Origin: Millisia brevis NBRC 105863
GTDB lineage: Bacteria > Actinomycetota > Actinomycetes > Mycobacteriales > Mycobacteriaceae
Direction: 5' to 3'
DNA: 64,000 bases
Assembly: GCF_001552615.1 (NCBI RefSeq)
Contig: NZ_BCRN01000003.1
Location: 310,001 to 374,000 of the forward strand
In this document: positions 46,715 to 57,944 of the stretch, in pieces
Numbering within the stretch: the stretch's first letter is position 1
How the letters are laid out: each line of letters opens with the position of its first letter
Made by a program: the position numbers and the translations under genes
The notes under the pieces: generated by a model
The model's input: only the letters and a program-made list of their open reading frames with translations
Database searches by the model: none
Told to the model about the DNA's origin: nothing

Positions 46715-47668
46715 ATGCCAAACGACCTGAACGGCGGGCCGGTCAATCTGCCCTTCACCATTGTCCGCAAGGGGTTCGATCGCGACGAGGTACAGCGGTA
46801 CTTCGAGCGTTTCGACGCAGAGCTCCGCGTCACCGCTACCGACCGCGATGCGGCGGCCGCACAGGCGCGGGATCTGGCTACCCAGCTCGAGGACGCCAGG
46901 GACGAGATCGACGAGCTCCGCAAAGACATCGACCGCCTCTCCGTGCCGCCGACGACGGCCGAGGGCATGTCCGACCGTATCTCCCGCATGCTGCGGCTGG
47001 CCTCCGATGAGGCCTCCGAGGTGCGCGCCAAGGCCGAGGCCGAGGCAGCCGAGATGATCTCGCTCGCCGAGCAGGAGGGCTCCCAGCTCCGCGGTGAGTA
47101 CGAGTCGCTCGTGGCGGAGCTGAAGGAGAAGCGCTCCGCTCTCGATATCGAACACGAACAGACGATGGCCGCCGCTCGCACCGAGGCGGCTCGGATCATC
47201 GAGGCCGGGCAGGCCGATCGGGATCGGCTCGACGCCGAGGCCGAGGCCAAGCGGGTCGCGGTCCAGGAGGACTTCGAGATCACGATGGCCGACCGTCGCG
47301 CCAAGGCGGTCGCCGCTCTCGAGGAGCTCGAGAAGACCAGCAAGGCGGACGCCGAGCGCCGGATCGCCGAGGCGACCAGCGAAGCGCGTCGTCGGGTGCA
47401 GGCCGCCACCGAGCAGGCCGATCGCAAGATCGCGCACGCTCGGGAACTGGCCGAGGAACTGCGCGTGCTGCGCGGCCGGGTGCTCGCCCAGCTGCTCGGT
47501 ATTCGCGGCCAGCTCGATTCGGTCCCCGCGATGCTCTCCTCGGTCAACCGGGAGAGCGAGCTGCTCGACGGCGGCTCCGGCGATTACACCCCGGTCGACG
47601 ACGACTCGGTGTCCGTGTCGGTCACCGATACGACCTCCAACGGGGTCCAGAAGGTGTCGAAGAACTGA
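46715..47668 (+). CDS. DivIVA-like coiled-coil protein
   Basis: The protein has 317 residues. The first 45 resemble a DivIVA N-terminus (FTIVRKGFDRDEVQRYFERF). Long coiled coils follow (about 45-270), rich in Glu, Ala, Arg and Lys, and the tail is acidic, Ser/Thr-rich and disordered (TPVDDDSVSVSVTDTTS). Such proteins bind curved membranes or act as polar and cell-wall-growth scaffolds in Mycobacteriales. The start lies 6 nt after TAAGTT, which reuses the mce stop codon. It is followed by a large terminator. Confidence 0.8.
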   Translation: MPNDLNGGPVNLPFTIVRKGFDRDEVQRYFERFDAELRVTATDRDAAAAQARDLATQLEDARDEIDELRKDIDRLSVPPTTAEGMSDRISRMLRLASDEASEVRAKAEAEAAEMISLAEQEGSQLRGEYESLVAELKEKRSALDIEHEQTMAAARTEAARIIEAGQADRDRLDAEAEAKRVAVQEDFEITMADRRAKAVAALEELEKTSKADAERRIAEATSEARRRVQAATEQADRKIAHARELAEELRVLRGRVLAQLLGIRGQLDSVPAMLSSVNRESELLDGGSGDYTPVDDDSVSVSVTDTTSNGVQKVSKN

Positions 47669-47709
47669 CGCCGACCGGCCCGTAGGACATCGCGGGCCCG
47701 CAGTACATC

Positions 47710-47750
47710 ACGACTGTGCCCCCGAGTCCCGGACTCGGGGGCACAGTCGT
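47710..47750. terminator. Bidirectional terminator, 41-bp near-perfect palindrome
   Basis: The 20-nt arms at 47710-47729 and 47731-47750 (ACGACTGTGCCCCCGAGTCC and its exact complement) meet at a single C. It lies between the convergent coiled-coil gene and the small zinc-ribbon-like gene. Transcripts from either side would form a very stable hairpin. Confidence 0.8.
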
Positions 47751-47804
47751 GTCGTTACGGTCGGATGGGGGTTCGATGCGTCGGCCGCCGCCGGGGGCGA
47801 GGTG

Positions 47805-48134
47805 TCAGGACCACTTGCGGGTGACGCCACGGGTGCGCCGACCCGACCAGCAGCCGCGATGCCAATGGCGGCGCTCGTCGACTCCCCCGCTGTCCAGCGG
47901 CCACACCACGACGTGCGCGATCCCGATCGCGATCGTCTGATCGCAGCCGGGGCATCGGTAGACCTTGGTGGCGCGCTCCCCCGGGATGGTGCGGACGGCG
48001 TACTCCTCGTCGCCGTGCGCGCTGGGACCACTGTCGACCCGGCGCGCTCCGAACGTCGCGGTGACCTCGAAGGGTGCATCCGAACCCGATGACCGCCCAC
48101 TGCGGTCCCGGCGGGAGTTGTTTCGACGCGGCAC
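47805..48134 (-). CDS. Small conserved protein with CxxC and His/Cys-rich C-terminus
   Basis: The protein has 109 residues. The conserved part is YRCPGCDQTIAIGIAHVVVW followed by DERRHWHRGCW, which looks like a small zinc-binding site (two Cys, then His and Cys). A basic N-terminus (RRNNSRRDR) precedes it. Homologues in Actinobacteria are often loosely called ATP/GTP-binding, without a P-loop; none is present here either. The GTG at 48134 lies 6 nt after TACCCT (48146-48141), a leaderless start. It lies downstream of nucS in the same direction. Confidence 0.75.
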   Translation of the reverse strand: MPRRNNSRRDRSGRSSGSDAPFEVTATFGARRVDSGPSAHGDEEYAVRTIPGERATKVYRCPGCDQTIAIGIAHVVVWPLDSGGVDERRHWHRGCWSGRRTRGVTRKWS

Positions 48135-48239
48135 CCCACCAGGGTACGAGCAGACGCCCGGCCCACGCGCGATCCGATCTGCCCGATCGCAACCGGATCG
48201 GCCCGCTGCGCTCGGCTCGGTGCGCTCGGCTCGGGGCGC

Positions 48240-48917
48240 TCAGAAGAGCCGGAACTCCGAATCGTCGGCGCCGCGCATGCCGTCGTAGTCCAGCGACAGG
48301 CAGCGGATCCCCCGATCGGTGGCCAAGGTGCGCGCCTGCGGCTTGATCTGCTGGGCGGCGAAGACCCCGCTGACCGGCGCGAGCAGCGGATCGCGGTTGA
48401 GCAGTTCCAGGTACCGGGTCAGCTGCTCGACACCGTCGATATCCCCGCGGCGCTTGATCTCGACCGCCACCGAGCCACCGTTGGCGTCGCGGCAGAGCAG
48501 GTCGACCGGGCCGATCGCGGTCGGAAACTCCCGCCGCACCAGGGTGTACCCGGCGCCGAGGGTTTCGACCTGTTCGGCGAGCAGTTCCTGCAGGTGCGCC
48601 TCGACACCGTCCTTGACCAGGCCGGGGTCGACGCCGAGGTCGTGCGCGCTGTCGTGCTCGATCGCCTCGATCCCGATGCGCAGCTGTTCACCGGCCTTGT
48701 TGGTCACCACCCACCGCGCGACCTCGCCCTCGTCGCCGCCCTCCTCGGTGAGCCAACACGGCGGGCTCATCCAGTTGAGCGGCTTGTAGGCGCGGTCGTC
48801 GGCATGGATGCTCACCGAGCCGTCCGCCTTGATCAGCAGCAGGCGTGTCGCCAGCGGAAGATGCGCTGTCAGTCGACCCACGTAGTCCACCCGGCATCGG
48901 GCTATCACCAGTCGCAC
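48240..48917 (-). CDS. nucS: Endonuclease NucS (mismatch-specific)
   Basis: The protein has 225 residues. It matches NucS along its length: [60 protein letters not shown], the nuclease motif GPVDLLCRD...[14 protein letters not shown] (Asp and ExK) and a C-terminal EFRLF suited to beta-clamp binding. In Actinobacteria lacking MutS/MutL it drives non-canonical mismatch repair. The GTG at 48917 is 7 nt from TAGTCT (48930-48925), a leaderless start. It is divergent from the cyclase gene. Confidence 0.96.
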   Translation of the reverse strand: MRLVIARCRVDYVGRLTAHLPLATRLLLIKADGSVSIHADDRAYKPLNWMSPPCWLTEEGGDEGEVARWVVTNKAGEQLRIGIEAIEHDSAHDLGVDPGLVKDGVEAHLQELLAEQVETLGAGYTLVRREFPTAIGPVDLLCRDANGGSVAVEIKRRGDIDGVEQLTRYLELLNRDPLLAPVSGVFAAQQIKPQARTLATDRGIRCLSLDYDGMRGADDSEFRLF

Positions 48918-48983
48918 CCGGCCAAGACTAGGACACCCCCGGCGCCTGCCCTGCCCCCGGTGACGCCCACTAACCTTCGCCAC
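48918..48983. promoter_or_regulatory. Divergent leaderless promoters of nucS and the cyclase
   Basis: Leftward TAGTCT (48930-48925) is 7 nt from GTG 48917. Rightward TAACCT (48971-48976) is 7 nt from ATG 48984. The whole intergenic space is 66 bp, so the two polymerases would compete. Confidence 0.65.
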
Positions 48984-50588
48984 ATGCGTCTGTCGCCCCG
49001 TGATCGGTCGCCGGCCCCGCTGGGCTCACGTCTGCTCGGCGGCCGCGACGAGTCCAGCAGGCTGCGTCGCGCCCGCGTCCAGATCCTGTTGACCGTCTTC
49101 CTCGTCGGCGCCAACGCGGTCGGCGCGGCGCTGATCCCCGCCCTGCTGTTGCTGGTCCCGGGGCCCAATCTGTTGCAACCGCCCTATCTGGTCCCCCTGG
49201 CGATCGCCGGCCCGACCTATACGGTTGTCGCCTTCGTCATCGGCGCCGGCTGGGGCACGATCCGCACCCTCAACAGCCTGCGCTGGAGCTTCACCGGTCG
49301 CGAGCCCACTCCGAAGGAGCAACGCGCCGCGCTGGTGATGCCCTGGCGGCTGACCCGGCTGAATCTGACGATGTGGACCGGCGGCCTGCTCGTCCTGGGC
49401 ACGGTCACCGCCCTCGTCGACCTCGATGGACTGGTCAAGGTGACCTCGGTGGTCGCGCTCAGCGGGCTGGTGGTCGCCGCCTTCGGGTTCCTGTTCAGCG
49501 AGTTCGCGCTGCGCCCGGCCGCGGCCCGCGCGCTCGCGAGCGGCCGACCGGCCCGCGTCCGCCTGACCGGCGTCGCGGGTCGCACGATCATGGCCTGGGC
49601 GCTGGGCTCGGGTGTGCCGGTGCTCGGCCTGATCATGATCGCGATCACCTCGATGATCCGCGAGGACGTCACCGTCATGGACATGGCGATCGCCATCCTC
49701 GGCCTCGGCGGGATCATCCTGATCATCGGGCCGGCGCTGATGTTGATGACCAGCGCGGCGATCACCGCTCCGATCCGATCCGTGCGCGCGGGGATGGACC
49801 GGGTCCAGGCCGGTCACCTCGACGTCGAACTGTCGGTCTTCGACGGGTCGGAGCTCGGCCGGTTGCAGAGCGGCTTCAACCGGATGGCCGAGGGCCTGCT
49901 GGAACGCGAACGCATCCGCGACCTCTTCGGCCGCCAGGTCGGCGCCGAGGTCGCCGAGGCGGCGCTGCGGGACGACCCGGAACTCGGCGGCCAGGAACGG
50001 CGTATCGCCGCCTACTTCATCGACCTGATCGGTTCGACCGAGTTGGCGGCGTCGCGGCCGCCGACCGAGGTCGTCGACCTGCTCAACCGCTTCTTCGGCA
50101 TCGTCGTCGACGAGGTGCTCCACCACGGCGGCATCGTCAACAAGTTCGAGGGCGACGCGGTGCTGGCGGTCTTCGGTGCTCCCGCCCCGAACCCGGATCC
50201 GGCCGGCTCCGCCCTGGCCGCCGCGGTGCGCATACGGGGGCGCCTCGCGGCGGAGATGCCCGAATGCGAGGCCGCCGGCGGCATCTCCTTCGGCACCGCC
50301 GTGGCCGGGAACGTCGGCGCCGATCGCCGCTACGAGTACACGGTGATCGGGGATCCGGTCAACGAGGCCGCCCGTTTGGCGGAGCTGGCCAAGACCGATC
50401 CGGCACGGCTGCTCGCCAGCGAGGCGACGGTCCGGGCGGCGGAACCGAGGGTCGCCCGCGAGTGGGCGGTCGGCGAACAGGTCCTGCTGCGGGGACGCCC
50501 GACACCCACTCCCCTGGCCCGTCCGCGGGCCGAGCAGGCCGCCGACGGGATCGAAGCGGACCGGGAAGCGTCGACCGGCACGCGGTAG
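48984..50588 (+). CDS. Membrane HAMP-linked class III adenylate cyclase (Rv1318c-1320c type)
   Basis: The protein has 534 residues. Six membrane segments (about 30-270) are followed by a HAMP domain ([20 protein letters not shown], about 258-277) and a class III cyclase domain (about 330-500). In the latter, [12 protein letters not shown] carries the first metal Asp, [16 protein letters not shown] carries the substrate Lys and second metal Asp, and [12 protein letters not shown] carries the Asn and Arg that stabilise the transition state. It makes cAMP at the membrane. M. tuberculosis has three tandem copies here; only one is seen in this window. Confidence 0.93.
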   Translation: MRLSPRDRSPAPLGSRLLGGRDESSRLRRARVQILLTVFLVGANAVGAALIPALLLLVPGPNLLQPPYLVPLAIAGPTYTVVAFVIGAGWGTIRTLNSLRWSFTGREPTPKEQRAALVMPWRLTRLNLTMWTGGLLVLGTVTALVDLDGLVKVTSVVALSGLVVAAFGFLFSEFALRPAAARALASGRPARVRLTGVAGRTIMAWALGSGVPVLGLIMIAITSMIREDVTVMDMAIAILGLGGIILIIGPALMLMTSAAITAPIRSVRAGMDRVQAGHLDVELSVFDGSELGRLQSGFNRMAEGLLERERIRDLFGRQVGAEVAEAALRDDPELGGQERRIAAYFIDLIGSTELAASRPPTEVVDLLNRFFGIVVDEVLHHGGIVNKFEGDAVLAVFGAPAPNPDPAGSALAAAVRIRGRLAAEMPECEAAGGISFGTAVAGNVGADRRYEYTVIGDPVNEAARLAELAKTDPARLLASEATVRAAEPRVAREWAVGEQVLLRGRPTPTPLARPRAEQAADGIEADREASTGTR

Positions 50589-50702
50589 CCGGAAGGCAGG
50601 TGGTGAGCCGGGACGGCTGTGCAATGGTTCGCGTCAGCGCGGCGCCGCGGCAATAGTCTCCTCGGCCGCGCTGTGCGGAAGAGGAATGCACACCGGATCG
50701 AC

Positions 50703-51965
50703 TCAGTCGGGATCGCTGACCCGGCGCACGTCGGCGCCCAGGCGCTGCATGTTCTCCACGAACTGCGGGTAGCCGCGGTCGATGTGATAAACGTCGTGCA
50801 CCTCGGTGATGCCGTCGGCGACCAGGCCGGCGAGCACCAGGCCGGCGCCGGCCCGAATATCGGACGACCAGACCGGGGCGCTGGACAGGCGCGGGACACC
50901 GCGAACGACGGCGTGGTGGCCGTCGGTGCGCGCGTCGGCACCCAGGCGCATCATCTCCTCGACGAAGCGGAACCGCGCCTCGAAGACGTTCTCGGTGATC
51001 ATCGTCGAGCCGTTCGCGATCGAGGCCAGACCGATCGCCAGGGGCTGCAGGTCGGTCGGGAAGCCCGGATAGGGCAGGGTGGCGAAGTTGACCGCGGTGG
51101 GCCGCTGCCGCTGGACGACGCGGAAGCCGTCCGGCGCGGTGGTCACCTCGCTGCCGGCGGCGCGCAGCTTGTCCAGGACCACGCCGAGGTGCCGATAGTC
51201 GACACCCTTGACGGTGACGTCCCCGCAGGTGGCCACGCCGCAGATGGCCCAGGTGGCGGCGACGATCCGGTCGCCGATCACCCGGTGCACCGTCGGGGTC
51301 AGTCGGCGCACACCCTGCACGGTCAGCGTCGAGGTGCCCACACCGGCGATCTGCGCGCCCATCGAGGCGAGCATCGAACACAGATCCATGATCTCGGGTT
51401 CGCGGGCGGCATTGTCGATCACGGTGACGCCGTCGGCGAGCACCGCGGCCATCAGGATGTTCTCGGTGGCACCGACCGACGGGAAGGCCAGCCGGATATT
51501 GGCGCCGTGCAGCGTGGTCGCCTCGGCGACGACGCAGCCGTGCTGGATCTCACTGTGCGCCCCGAGCAGCCGCAGGCCCGCCTGGTGCATGTCCAGCGGC
51601 CGGGAGCCGATCGCGTCGCCGCCGGGCAGGGCGACCACCGCGCGGCGACAGCGGGCCACCAGGGGGCCCAGGACGCAGACGGAGGCGCGGAACTGCCGGA
51701 CGGCGGCGAAGTCGGCCTGGTGCTTCGGCTCGGCCGGGACGGTGATGCGCACGACGTCGCCGGCGATCTCGACCTCGCAGCCGAGGCCGCGCAGCACATC
51801 GGCCATCAGCGGGACGTCGAGGATATCGGGGGCGTTGGTGATCGTGGTGGTTCCCTCGACCAGCAATGCCGCGGCCATCAGCTTGAGCACACTGTTCTTC
51901 GCTCCGCCGACGCCCACCTCACCCACGAGGCGCGCGCCACCGGCGACAAGGAAGCGGTCCGTCAC
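50703..51965 (-). CDS. murA: UDP-N-acetylglucosamine 1-carboxyvinyltransferase, Cys-to-Asp type
   Basis: The protein has 420 residues with the MurA/EPSP fold: [19 protein letters not shown], the active loop [36 protein letters not shown] and FPTDLQPLA. In most bacteria the loop reads PGGC; here it is PGGD (about residue 114), the change that makes mycobacterial MurA insensitive to fosfomycin. It starts peptidoglycan synthesis by adding enolpyruvate to UDP-GlcNAc. The GTG at 51965 is 6 nt from TAGGCT (51977-51972). Divergent from the adenosyltransferase. Confidence 0.96.
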   Translation of the reverse strand: MTDRFLVAGGARLVGEVGVGGAKNSVLKLMAAALLVEGTTTITNAPDILDVPLMADVLRGLGCEVEIAGDVVRITVPAEPKHQADFAAVRQFRASVCVLGPLVARCRRAVVALPGGDAIGSRPLDMHQAGLRLLGAHSEIQHGCVVAEATTLHGANIRLAFPSVGATENILMAAVLADGVTVIDNAAREPEIMDLCSMLASMGAQIAGVGTSTLTVQGVRRLTPTVHRVIGDRIVAATWAICGVATCGDVTVKGVDYRHLGVVLDKLRAAGSEVTTAPDGFRVVQRQRPTAVNFATLPYPGFPTDLQPLAIGLASIANGSTMITENVFEARFRFVEEMMRLGADARTDGHHAVVRGVPRLSSAPVWSSDIRAGAGLVLAGLVADGITEVHDVYHIDRGYPQFVENMQRLGADVRRVSDPD

Positions 51966-52141
51966 ACGTGCAGCCTAGGGCATGTCCGACAATTCCATCC
52001 CGGCGATCCCGGCGGCGGTTGGACCACCGACCGTGCCACCGGCCCGAATCGCACCGCCGCACCCGCCCGCGCGCGTCGACCTGCGCGGATCGCGCATCGA
52101 ACGCACCCGGGGAGCACGCGCGGCCCGGTACCGTGACCTCC
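51966..52141. promoter_or_regulatory. Divergent promoters of murA and the adenosyltransferase
   Basis: Leftward TAGGCT (51977-51972) lies 6 nt from the murA GTG. Rightward TACCGT (52129-52134) lies 7 nt from ATG 52142. Both messages are probably leaderless. I see no cobalamin riboswitch here. Confidence 0.6.
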
Positions 52142-52714
52142 ATGTCGGTACATCTGACCCGCATCTACACCCGCACCGGCGACGACGGCACGACCGGGCT
52201 GAGCGACTTCTCCCGCGTCAGCAAGAACGACCCCCGTCTGGTCGCCTACGCCGATTGCGACGAGGCCAACAGCGCCCTCGGCGTGGTCCTGGCGCTCGGT
52301 GCGCCCGACGAGCGGCTGCGCGCGGTGATCGGCCACGTGCAGAACGATCTGTTCGATGTCGGCGCCGACCTGTCCACCCCGGTGGTCGCCGAGCCGAAGT
52401 ATCCGCCGCTGCGCGTCGAGCAGGACTACATCGACCGCCTGGAGAAGTGGTGCGACGAGTTCAATAGTGAACTGGCAGCGCTGAATTCGTTCATCCTTCC
52501 CGGCGGCACCCCGGCGGCGGCGCTGCTGCACCAGGCGCGCACGATCGTGCGGCGGGCCGAGCGGGCGGCATGGTCGGCGGTCGACGCGGACCCCGACGGC
52601 ACGTCGGTACTGCCGGCGAAGTACCTCAACCGGCTGTCGGATCTGTTGTTCGTGCTGGCGCGGGTCGCCAATCCCGGCGGCGACGTGCTGTGGAAGCCCG
52701 GTGGCGAACGCTGA
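52142..52714 (+). CDS. Cob(I)yrinic acid a,c-diamide/cobalamin adenosyltransferase, PduO type
   Basis: The protein has 190 residues. The PduO-type signature IYTRTGDDGTTGLSDFSRVS (ATP-binding) is at the N-terminus, followed by AYADCDEANSALGVV, FDVGADLSTP, FILPGGTPAAALLHQARTIV, RRAERAAW and YLNRLSDLLFVLAR. It transfers the adenosyl group of ATP to cob(I)alamin, supplying coenzyme B12, for example to methylmalonyl-CoA mutase; the epimerase of that pathway lies 6 kb away. The start is set by the leaderless signature; the frame is open further upstream without family similarity. Confidence 0.94.
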   Translation: MSVHLTRIYTRTGDDGTTGLSDFSRVSKNDPRLVAYADCDEANSALGVVLALGAPDERLRAVIGHVQNDLFDVGADLSTPVVAEPKYPPLRVEQDYIDRLEKWCDEFNSELAALNSFILPGGTPAAALLHQARTIVRRAERAAWSAVDADPDGTSVLPAKYLNRLSDLLFVLARVANPGGDVLWKPGGER

Positions 52715-52747
52715 ACAGCGGCCCACCCGGGTGGAAGAGAGGGACGG

Positions 52748-53194
52748 TCAGGAGGCGCGGCTGATACGGCCGCGCTGGAGGCGCTCGGAGGGGCGCGATT
52801 CCACCCAGGCGAGGAAGGCGGTCGAGCCGTCGTCGTCGAAGGCGACCTCGTAGGCCTGGCCGGGTGAGCCGATCACGATGATGCGTGTATCGGCGGTCAT
52901 GATGTCGAACTCGCTGCCTACCGCGGAGCGACGCTCCCCGATGGCGATGCCCTGTCGTGCGATCCGTTCGTCCGGGCCGAGCTTGAGGCTGGTCAGCTTG
53001 AAGAAGACGAGATCCCGCTCGCGACACCGCAGGACTCCGTGGCGCCATCCCGCTCCGGGGGCGGCGGGTACTCGGCGCAGGATCACCGACGCCCCGCCGG
53101 CGCGAACCATCATCAACCGATAGAGCGAGACCGCGAGGAGAGCAAGCAACAGCAGCATGGCAATGCCAATGATCACCATCAACATCAACTGCAT
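52748..53194 (-). CDS. DUF2550 membrane-anchored protein (Rv1312-type)
   Basis: The protein has 148 residues. One N-terminal membrane helix (LMLMVIIGIAMLLLLALLAV) is followed by a conserved domain with WRHGVLRCRERDLVFFKLTS, DERIARQGIAIGERR and GSPGQAYEVAFDDDGSTAFL. The family is restricted to Actinobacteria, sits after atpC, and is of unknown role. GAGGGAG is at ribosome-site distance. It is probably the last gene of the atp operon. Confidence 0.9.
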   Translation of the reverse strand: MQLMLMVIIGIAMLLLLALLAVSLYRLMMVRAGGASVILRRVPAAPGAGWRHGVLRCRERDLVFFKLTSLKLGPDERIARQGIAIGERRSAVGSEFDIMTADTRIIVIGSPGQAYEVAFDDDGSTAFLAWVESRPSERLQRGRISRAS

Positions 53195-53232
53195 AGCTCG
53201 CTCCCTCGCGGCCTCGGCTCAATCTGTGAAGA

Positions 53233-53601
53233 TCAGGCTCTTTCCACTGCGCGAACGCGGCTGCGGGCGATGACGACGTCTTCCTCGGAAGCCTCGGAAT
53301 TCGCCAGTACCGCACGTGCGGCGTCCACATCGATCTCGGCGACCGGCTCGGCCCACTCGGCCAACACCGTCACGTGCGTCGAGGTCACGGCGAGAAAGCC
53401 GCCGTGAACCGCCCACACGTTACGCTCGCCGTCCGGAGTCGTCGCGCTGACGACCCCCGACTCGATCAGCTGACCGAACATCGGCTGATGTCCGGCCATG
53501 ATGCCGATCTCACCCTCGGTAGTCTGCGCACTGACGATCGAGGCCGTGCCGCTCCACACCTGCTGCTCGACGGCAACAACCTCGACGTTCAGATCGGCCA
53601 T
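53233..53601 (-). CDS. atpC: ATP synthase F1 epsilon subunit
   Basis: The protein has 122 residues. The N-terminal beta sandwich is clear ([60 protein letters not shown]) and the C-terminal helical part is short, as in mycobacteria. It is the rotor subunit that couples gamma to the c-ring and regulates ATP hydrolysis. The start is 6 bp after the atpD stop, and its ribosome site overlaps that stop. Confidence 0.95.
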   Translation of the reverse strand: MADLNVEVVAVEQQVWSGTASIVSAQTTEGEIGIMAGHQPMFGQLIESGVVSATTPDGERNVWAVHGGFLAVTSTHVTVLAEWAEPVAEIDVDAARAVLANSEASEEDVVIARSRVRAVERA

Positions 53602-53607
53602 CGGTGA

Positions 53608-55062
<1,455 letters not shown>

Positions 55063-56034
55063 TCAGTCACTTCCTGCGCTCGCGGCGAGCGCGTCGACGC
55101 CGCCGACGATCTCGCTGATTTCTTGGGTAATCTGCGCCTGACGGAGCTGGTTGGCTTCGCGGGTCAGCGAATTGACCAGTTCGGTGGCGTTGTCGGTGGC
55201 CGCCTTCATCGCGGTACGACGGGCGGCCGACTCGGATGCCGCGGCATCGAGAAGGGCAGCGTAGATCCGCGTGCCGACGTACTTCGGCAGCAGCGAGCTC
55301 AGCAGCGTCGTCGCGTCCGGCTCGAACTCGTACTGCGCCGTGACCTCCCCCGCCTTCGGACCGTCGGCGAGCATGTCCTCGCCAAGCTCCACGATCTCGT
55401 CGCGGTACTCGATCGACAGCGGAGCCACCCGACGAACCGTCGGCTGCTGGGAGAGCATCGACACGAACGTCGTGAAGACGATGTGCAGCTCGTCGATTCC
55501 GGCCAGGGTGTGGCCGTCCTCGACGGTGACCTGCTCGTCGGCGCCGGCCATGAACAGCTTCACCAGCAGGCGCGAGGCCTTCGCGGCGTCGGCATACGTC
55601 GGGGCCTGGGAGAACCCGGTCCACGAACCACCGACCTCGCGATCGCGGAAGGTGTAGTAGCCCAGGCCCTTGCGGCCCATCACGAAGACGACCGGCTCGA
55701 GGCCACGCTGACGGATCAGCTGCTGCAGTTCCTCGGTCTCCCGAAGCACGTTCGCGTTGTAGGCGCCGCACTGGCCGGAGTCGCTGGTAACCACCAGGAT
55801 GCCGGCCCGCTTCGGGGTGGCACGCTCGGTCAGCAGTGGATGGTCCAGCCGCGGCGAGCCGCTGGCCAGCTCGGTCAGCGTCACCGTGATCATCTTGGAG
55901 TAGGGGCGGGCCGCCTCGACCCGCGCCTGCGCCTTGGTGATCCGCGAGGTGGCGATCAGTTCCTGCGCCTTGGTGATCTTCTTGATCGAGTTGGTCGAAC
56001 GAATGCGCGAGCGCAACTCACGAATGCCGGCCAT
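55063..56034 (-). CDS. atpG: ATP synthase F1 gamma subunit
   Basis: The protein has 323 residues. The terminal coiled coils are [20 protein letters not shown] and [20 protein letters not shown], flanking a Rossmann-like middle ([20 protein letters not shown]). A polar insertion near [17 protein letters not shown] corresponds to the extra loop described for mycobacterial gamma. It is the rotating shaft. An ideal GGAGG precedes the ATG. Confidence 0.96.
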   Translation of the reverse strand: MAGIRELRSRIRSTNSIKKITKAQELIATSRITKAQARVEAARPYSKMITVTLTELASGSPRLDHPLLTERATPKRAGILVVTSDSGQCGAYNANVLRETEELQQLIRQRGLEPVVFVMGRKGLGYYTFRDREVGGSWTGFSQAPTYADAAKASRLLVKLFMAGADEQVTVEDGHTLAGIDELHIVFTTFVSMLSQQPTVRRVAPLSIEYRDEIVELGEDMLADGPKAGEVTAQYEFEPDATTLLSSLLPKYVGTRIYAALLDAAASESAARRTAMKAATDNATELVNSLTREANQLRQAQITQEISEIVGGVDALAASAGSD

Positions 56035-56088
56035 CGGTCACCTCCGCTCGCCTCGTCGTCTGCTTGTGTGCCTCGGTCATGCGTCCGG

Positions 56089-57735
56089 TCACCGCTTCAC
56101 GGTCTTGCGGGTGACAACGATTTCCTCGTTGTCGACCGCAGAGGCGTCGAGCGTGTCGGCCTCGGCCTCGTTGACCACCCGATGGCCGTCCGCCGTGACG
56201 TAGCCGAGCTTGAAGTTCTCGGTGGCCTCGATGACCGCCTTGCCGTTCTCCTCGTCCAGCGGGGTGGAGCCACCCTGCAGCGAGTCGAACGCGCCCTGGA
56301 CCTGGTGGTGCAGGTCGCTGAGCAGTTCGCTGTTGAACCGGCGCACGTCGCTGACGGGGACCGAGTCGAACAGGCCCTTGTCGACCAGGTAGATCGAAAC
56401 GACCTGATCCTCGACCGAGACCGGGCTGTACTGGTCCTGCTTGAGCAGCTCGACCCAGCGGGCACCGCGCTCGAGCTGGGCCTTGGAAGCGGCGTCCAGG
56501 TCGGAGGCGAAGGCGGCGAACGCCTCCAGCTCGCGGTACTGGGCCAGCTCCAGACGCAGGGAGCCGGCGACCTTCTTCATCGCCTTGGTCTGCGCGTCAC
56601 CACCGACGCGGGAGACCGAGATACCGACGTTGATCGCGGGGCGAACGCCCTTGTTGAACAGGTCGGACTCGAGGAAGCACTGGCCGTCGGTGATCGAGAT
56701 GACGTTGGTCGGGATGAACGCCGAGACGTCGTTGGCCTTGGTCTCGATGATCGGCAGGCCGGTCATCGAGCCACCGCCCATATCGTCGGACAGCTTCGCG
56801 CACCGCTCCAGCAGACGGGAGTGCAGGTAGAACACGTCGCCCGGGTAGGCCTCGCGGCCCGGCGGGCGGCGCAGCAGCAGCGAGATCGCGCGGTAGGCCT
56901 CGGCCTGCTTGGTCAGGTCGTCGAAGACGATCAGAACGTGCTTGCCCTGGTACATCCAGTGCTGGCCGATGGCCGAGCCGGTGTAGGGGGCGAGCCACTT
57001 GAAGCCGGCCGAGTCGGACGCGGGGGCCGCGACGATCGTGGTGTACTCCAGCGCGCCGTGCTCCTCGAGAGCGGCCTTGACGCCGGCGATGGTCGAGCCC
57101 TTCTGACCGATCGCGACGTAGATGCAGCGCACCTGCTTGTTCGGGTCGCCCGACTGCCAGTTCTTCTTCTGGTTGATGATCGCGTCGACCGTGACCGCGG
57201 TCTTGCCGGTCTTGCGGTCGCCGATGATCAGCTGGCGCTGTCCCCGACCGATGGCGGTCAGCGCGTCGACCGCGGTGAGGCCGGTGGCCAGCGGCTCCTT
57301 GACCGGCTGGCGCTCGAGCACCGAGGCCGCCTGGAGCTCGAGGACGCGCTGGTCCTCGGCCACGATGTCGCCGAGTCCGTCGATCGGGTTGCCCAGCGGG
57401 TCGACCACGCGGCCGAGGAAGTTGTCGCCGACCGGCACCGAGAGCACCTCGCCGGTGCGGGTGACCTGCTGGCCTTCTTCGATGTGCTCGTAGTCGCCGA
57501 GGATGACCGCACCGATCTCGCGATCCTCGAGGTTGAGCGCCACGCCCTGTACGCCGCCCGGGAAGGTCAGCAGTTCGTTGGTCATCGCCGAGGGCAGACC
57601 GGTGACGTGGGCGATACCGTCGCCGGTATCGGCGACCACGCCGACCTCTTCCCGCGACGACTGCGGGGAGTAGCTCGCGGTGTAGTTGTCGATAGCACTG
57701 CGGATCTCATCGGACGAGATCGTCAGCTCCGCCAT
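56089..57735 (-). CDS. atpA: ATP synthase F1 alpha subunit
   Basis: The protein has 548 residues. It has Walker A GDRKTGKT (about 171), [40 protein letters not shown] and [22 protein letters not shown]-terminal extension of about 35 residues (from [20 protein letters not shown] to TVKR) exceeds the standard alpha length. In mycobacteria a similar extension suppresses ATP hydrolysis. AGGAAA precedes the ATG. Spacer to atpH 195 bp, with hairpin and repeats. Confidence 0.98.
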   Translation of the reverse strand: MAELTISSDEIRSAIDNYTASYSPQSSREEVGVVADTGDGIAHVTGLPSAMTNELLTFPGGVQGVALNLEDREIGAVILGDYEHIEEGQQVTRTGEVLSVPVGDNFLGRVVDPLGNPIDGLGDIVAEDQRVLELQAASVLERQPVKEPLATGLTAVDALTAIGRGQRQLIIGDRKTGKTAVTVDAIINQKKNWQSGDPNKQVRCIYVAIGQKGSTIAGVKAALEEHGALEYTTIVAAPASDSAGFKWLAPYTGSAIGQHWMYQGKHVLIVFDDLTKQAEAYRAISLLLRRPPGREAYPGDVFYLHSRLLERCAKLSDDMGGGSMTGLPIIETKANDVSAFIPTNVISITDGQCFLESDLFNKGVRPAINVGISVSRVGGDAQTKAMKKVAGSLRLELAQYRELEAFAAFASDLDAASKAQLERGARWVELLKQDQYSPVSVEDQVVSIYLVDKGLFDSVPVSDVRRFNSELLSDLHHQVQGAFDSLQGGSTPLDEENGKAVIEATENFKLGYVTADGHRVVNEAEADTLDASAVDNEEIVVTRKTVKR

Positions 57736-57871
57736 GGTGTTTCCTGCTCTCCGGGTTCGTGAAACCTGTCGGCCATTCGCCTCGCCGGCTTCTATCGGTT
57801 CTAAAGTGTCAATCGGAAATGTGTGCGGATGGTCGCCGGCGGCGGCCGCCGCGGGAACCTGCGGCTTCCAC

Positions 57872-57905
57872 CGCGACCACCGCGCACATCGCCGCGGTGG
57901 TCGCG
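57872..57905 (-). promoter_or_regulatory. 13-bp hairpin in the atpH-atpA spacer
   Basis: CGCGACCACCGCG (57872-57884) and CGCGGTGGTCGCG (57893-57905) are perfect inverted repeats with an 8-nt loop. The hairpin lies about 25 nt after the atpH stop in the operon transcript. No U-run follows, so it is more likely a processing or attenuation element than a full terminator. Confidence 0.6.
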
Positions 57906-57944
57906 TATGTCACCGCGGTTCCCGCGTATGTCATCGCAGGTTCC
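57902..57944. repeat. Imperfect tandem repeat at the atpH 3' end
   Basis: CGCGTATGTCACCGCGGTTCC (57902-57922) is followed directly by a 22-nt copy (57923-57944, CGCGTATGTCATCGCAGG plus TTCC) that includes the atpH stop. An inverted GGAACCTGCG at 57854-57863 could pair with CGCAGGTTCC at 57935-57944, enclosing the 13-bp hairpin. Confidence 0.6.

Noticed and set aside
51966-52141. Cobalamin riboswitch before the adenosyltransferase
   Set aside because: The space is short, a -10 lies 7 nt before the ATG so there is no leader, and no B12-box-like sequence is visible.
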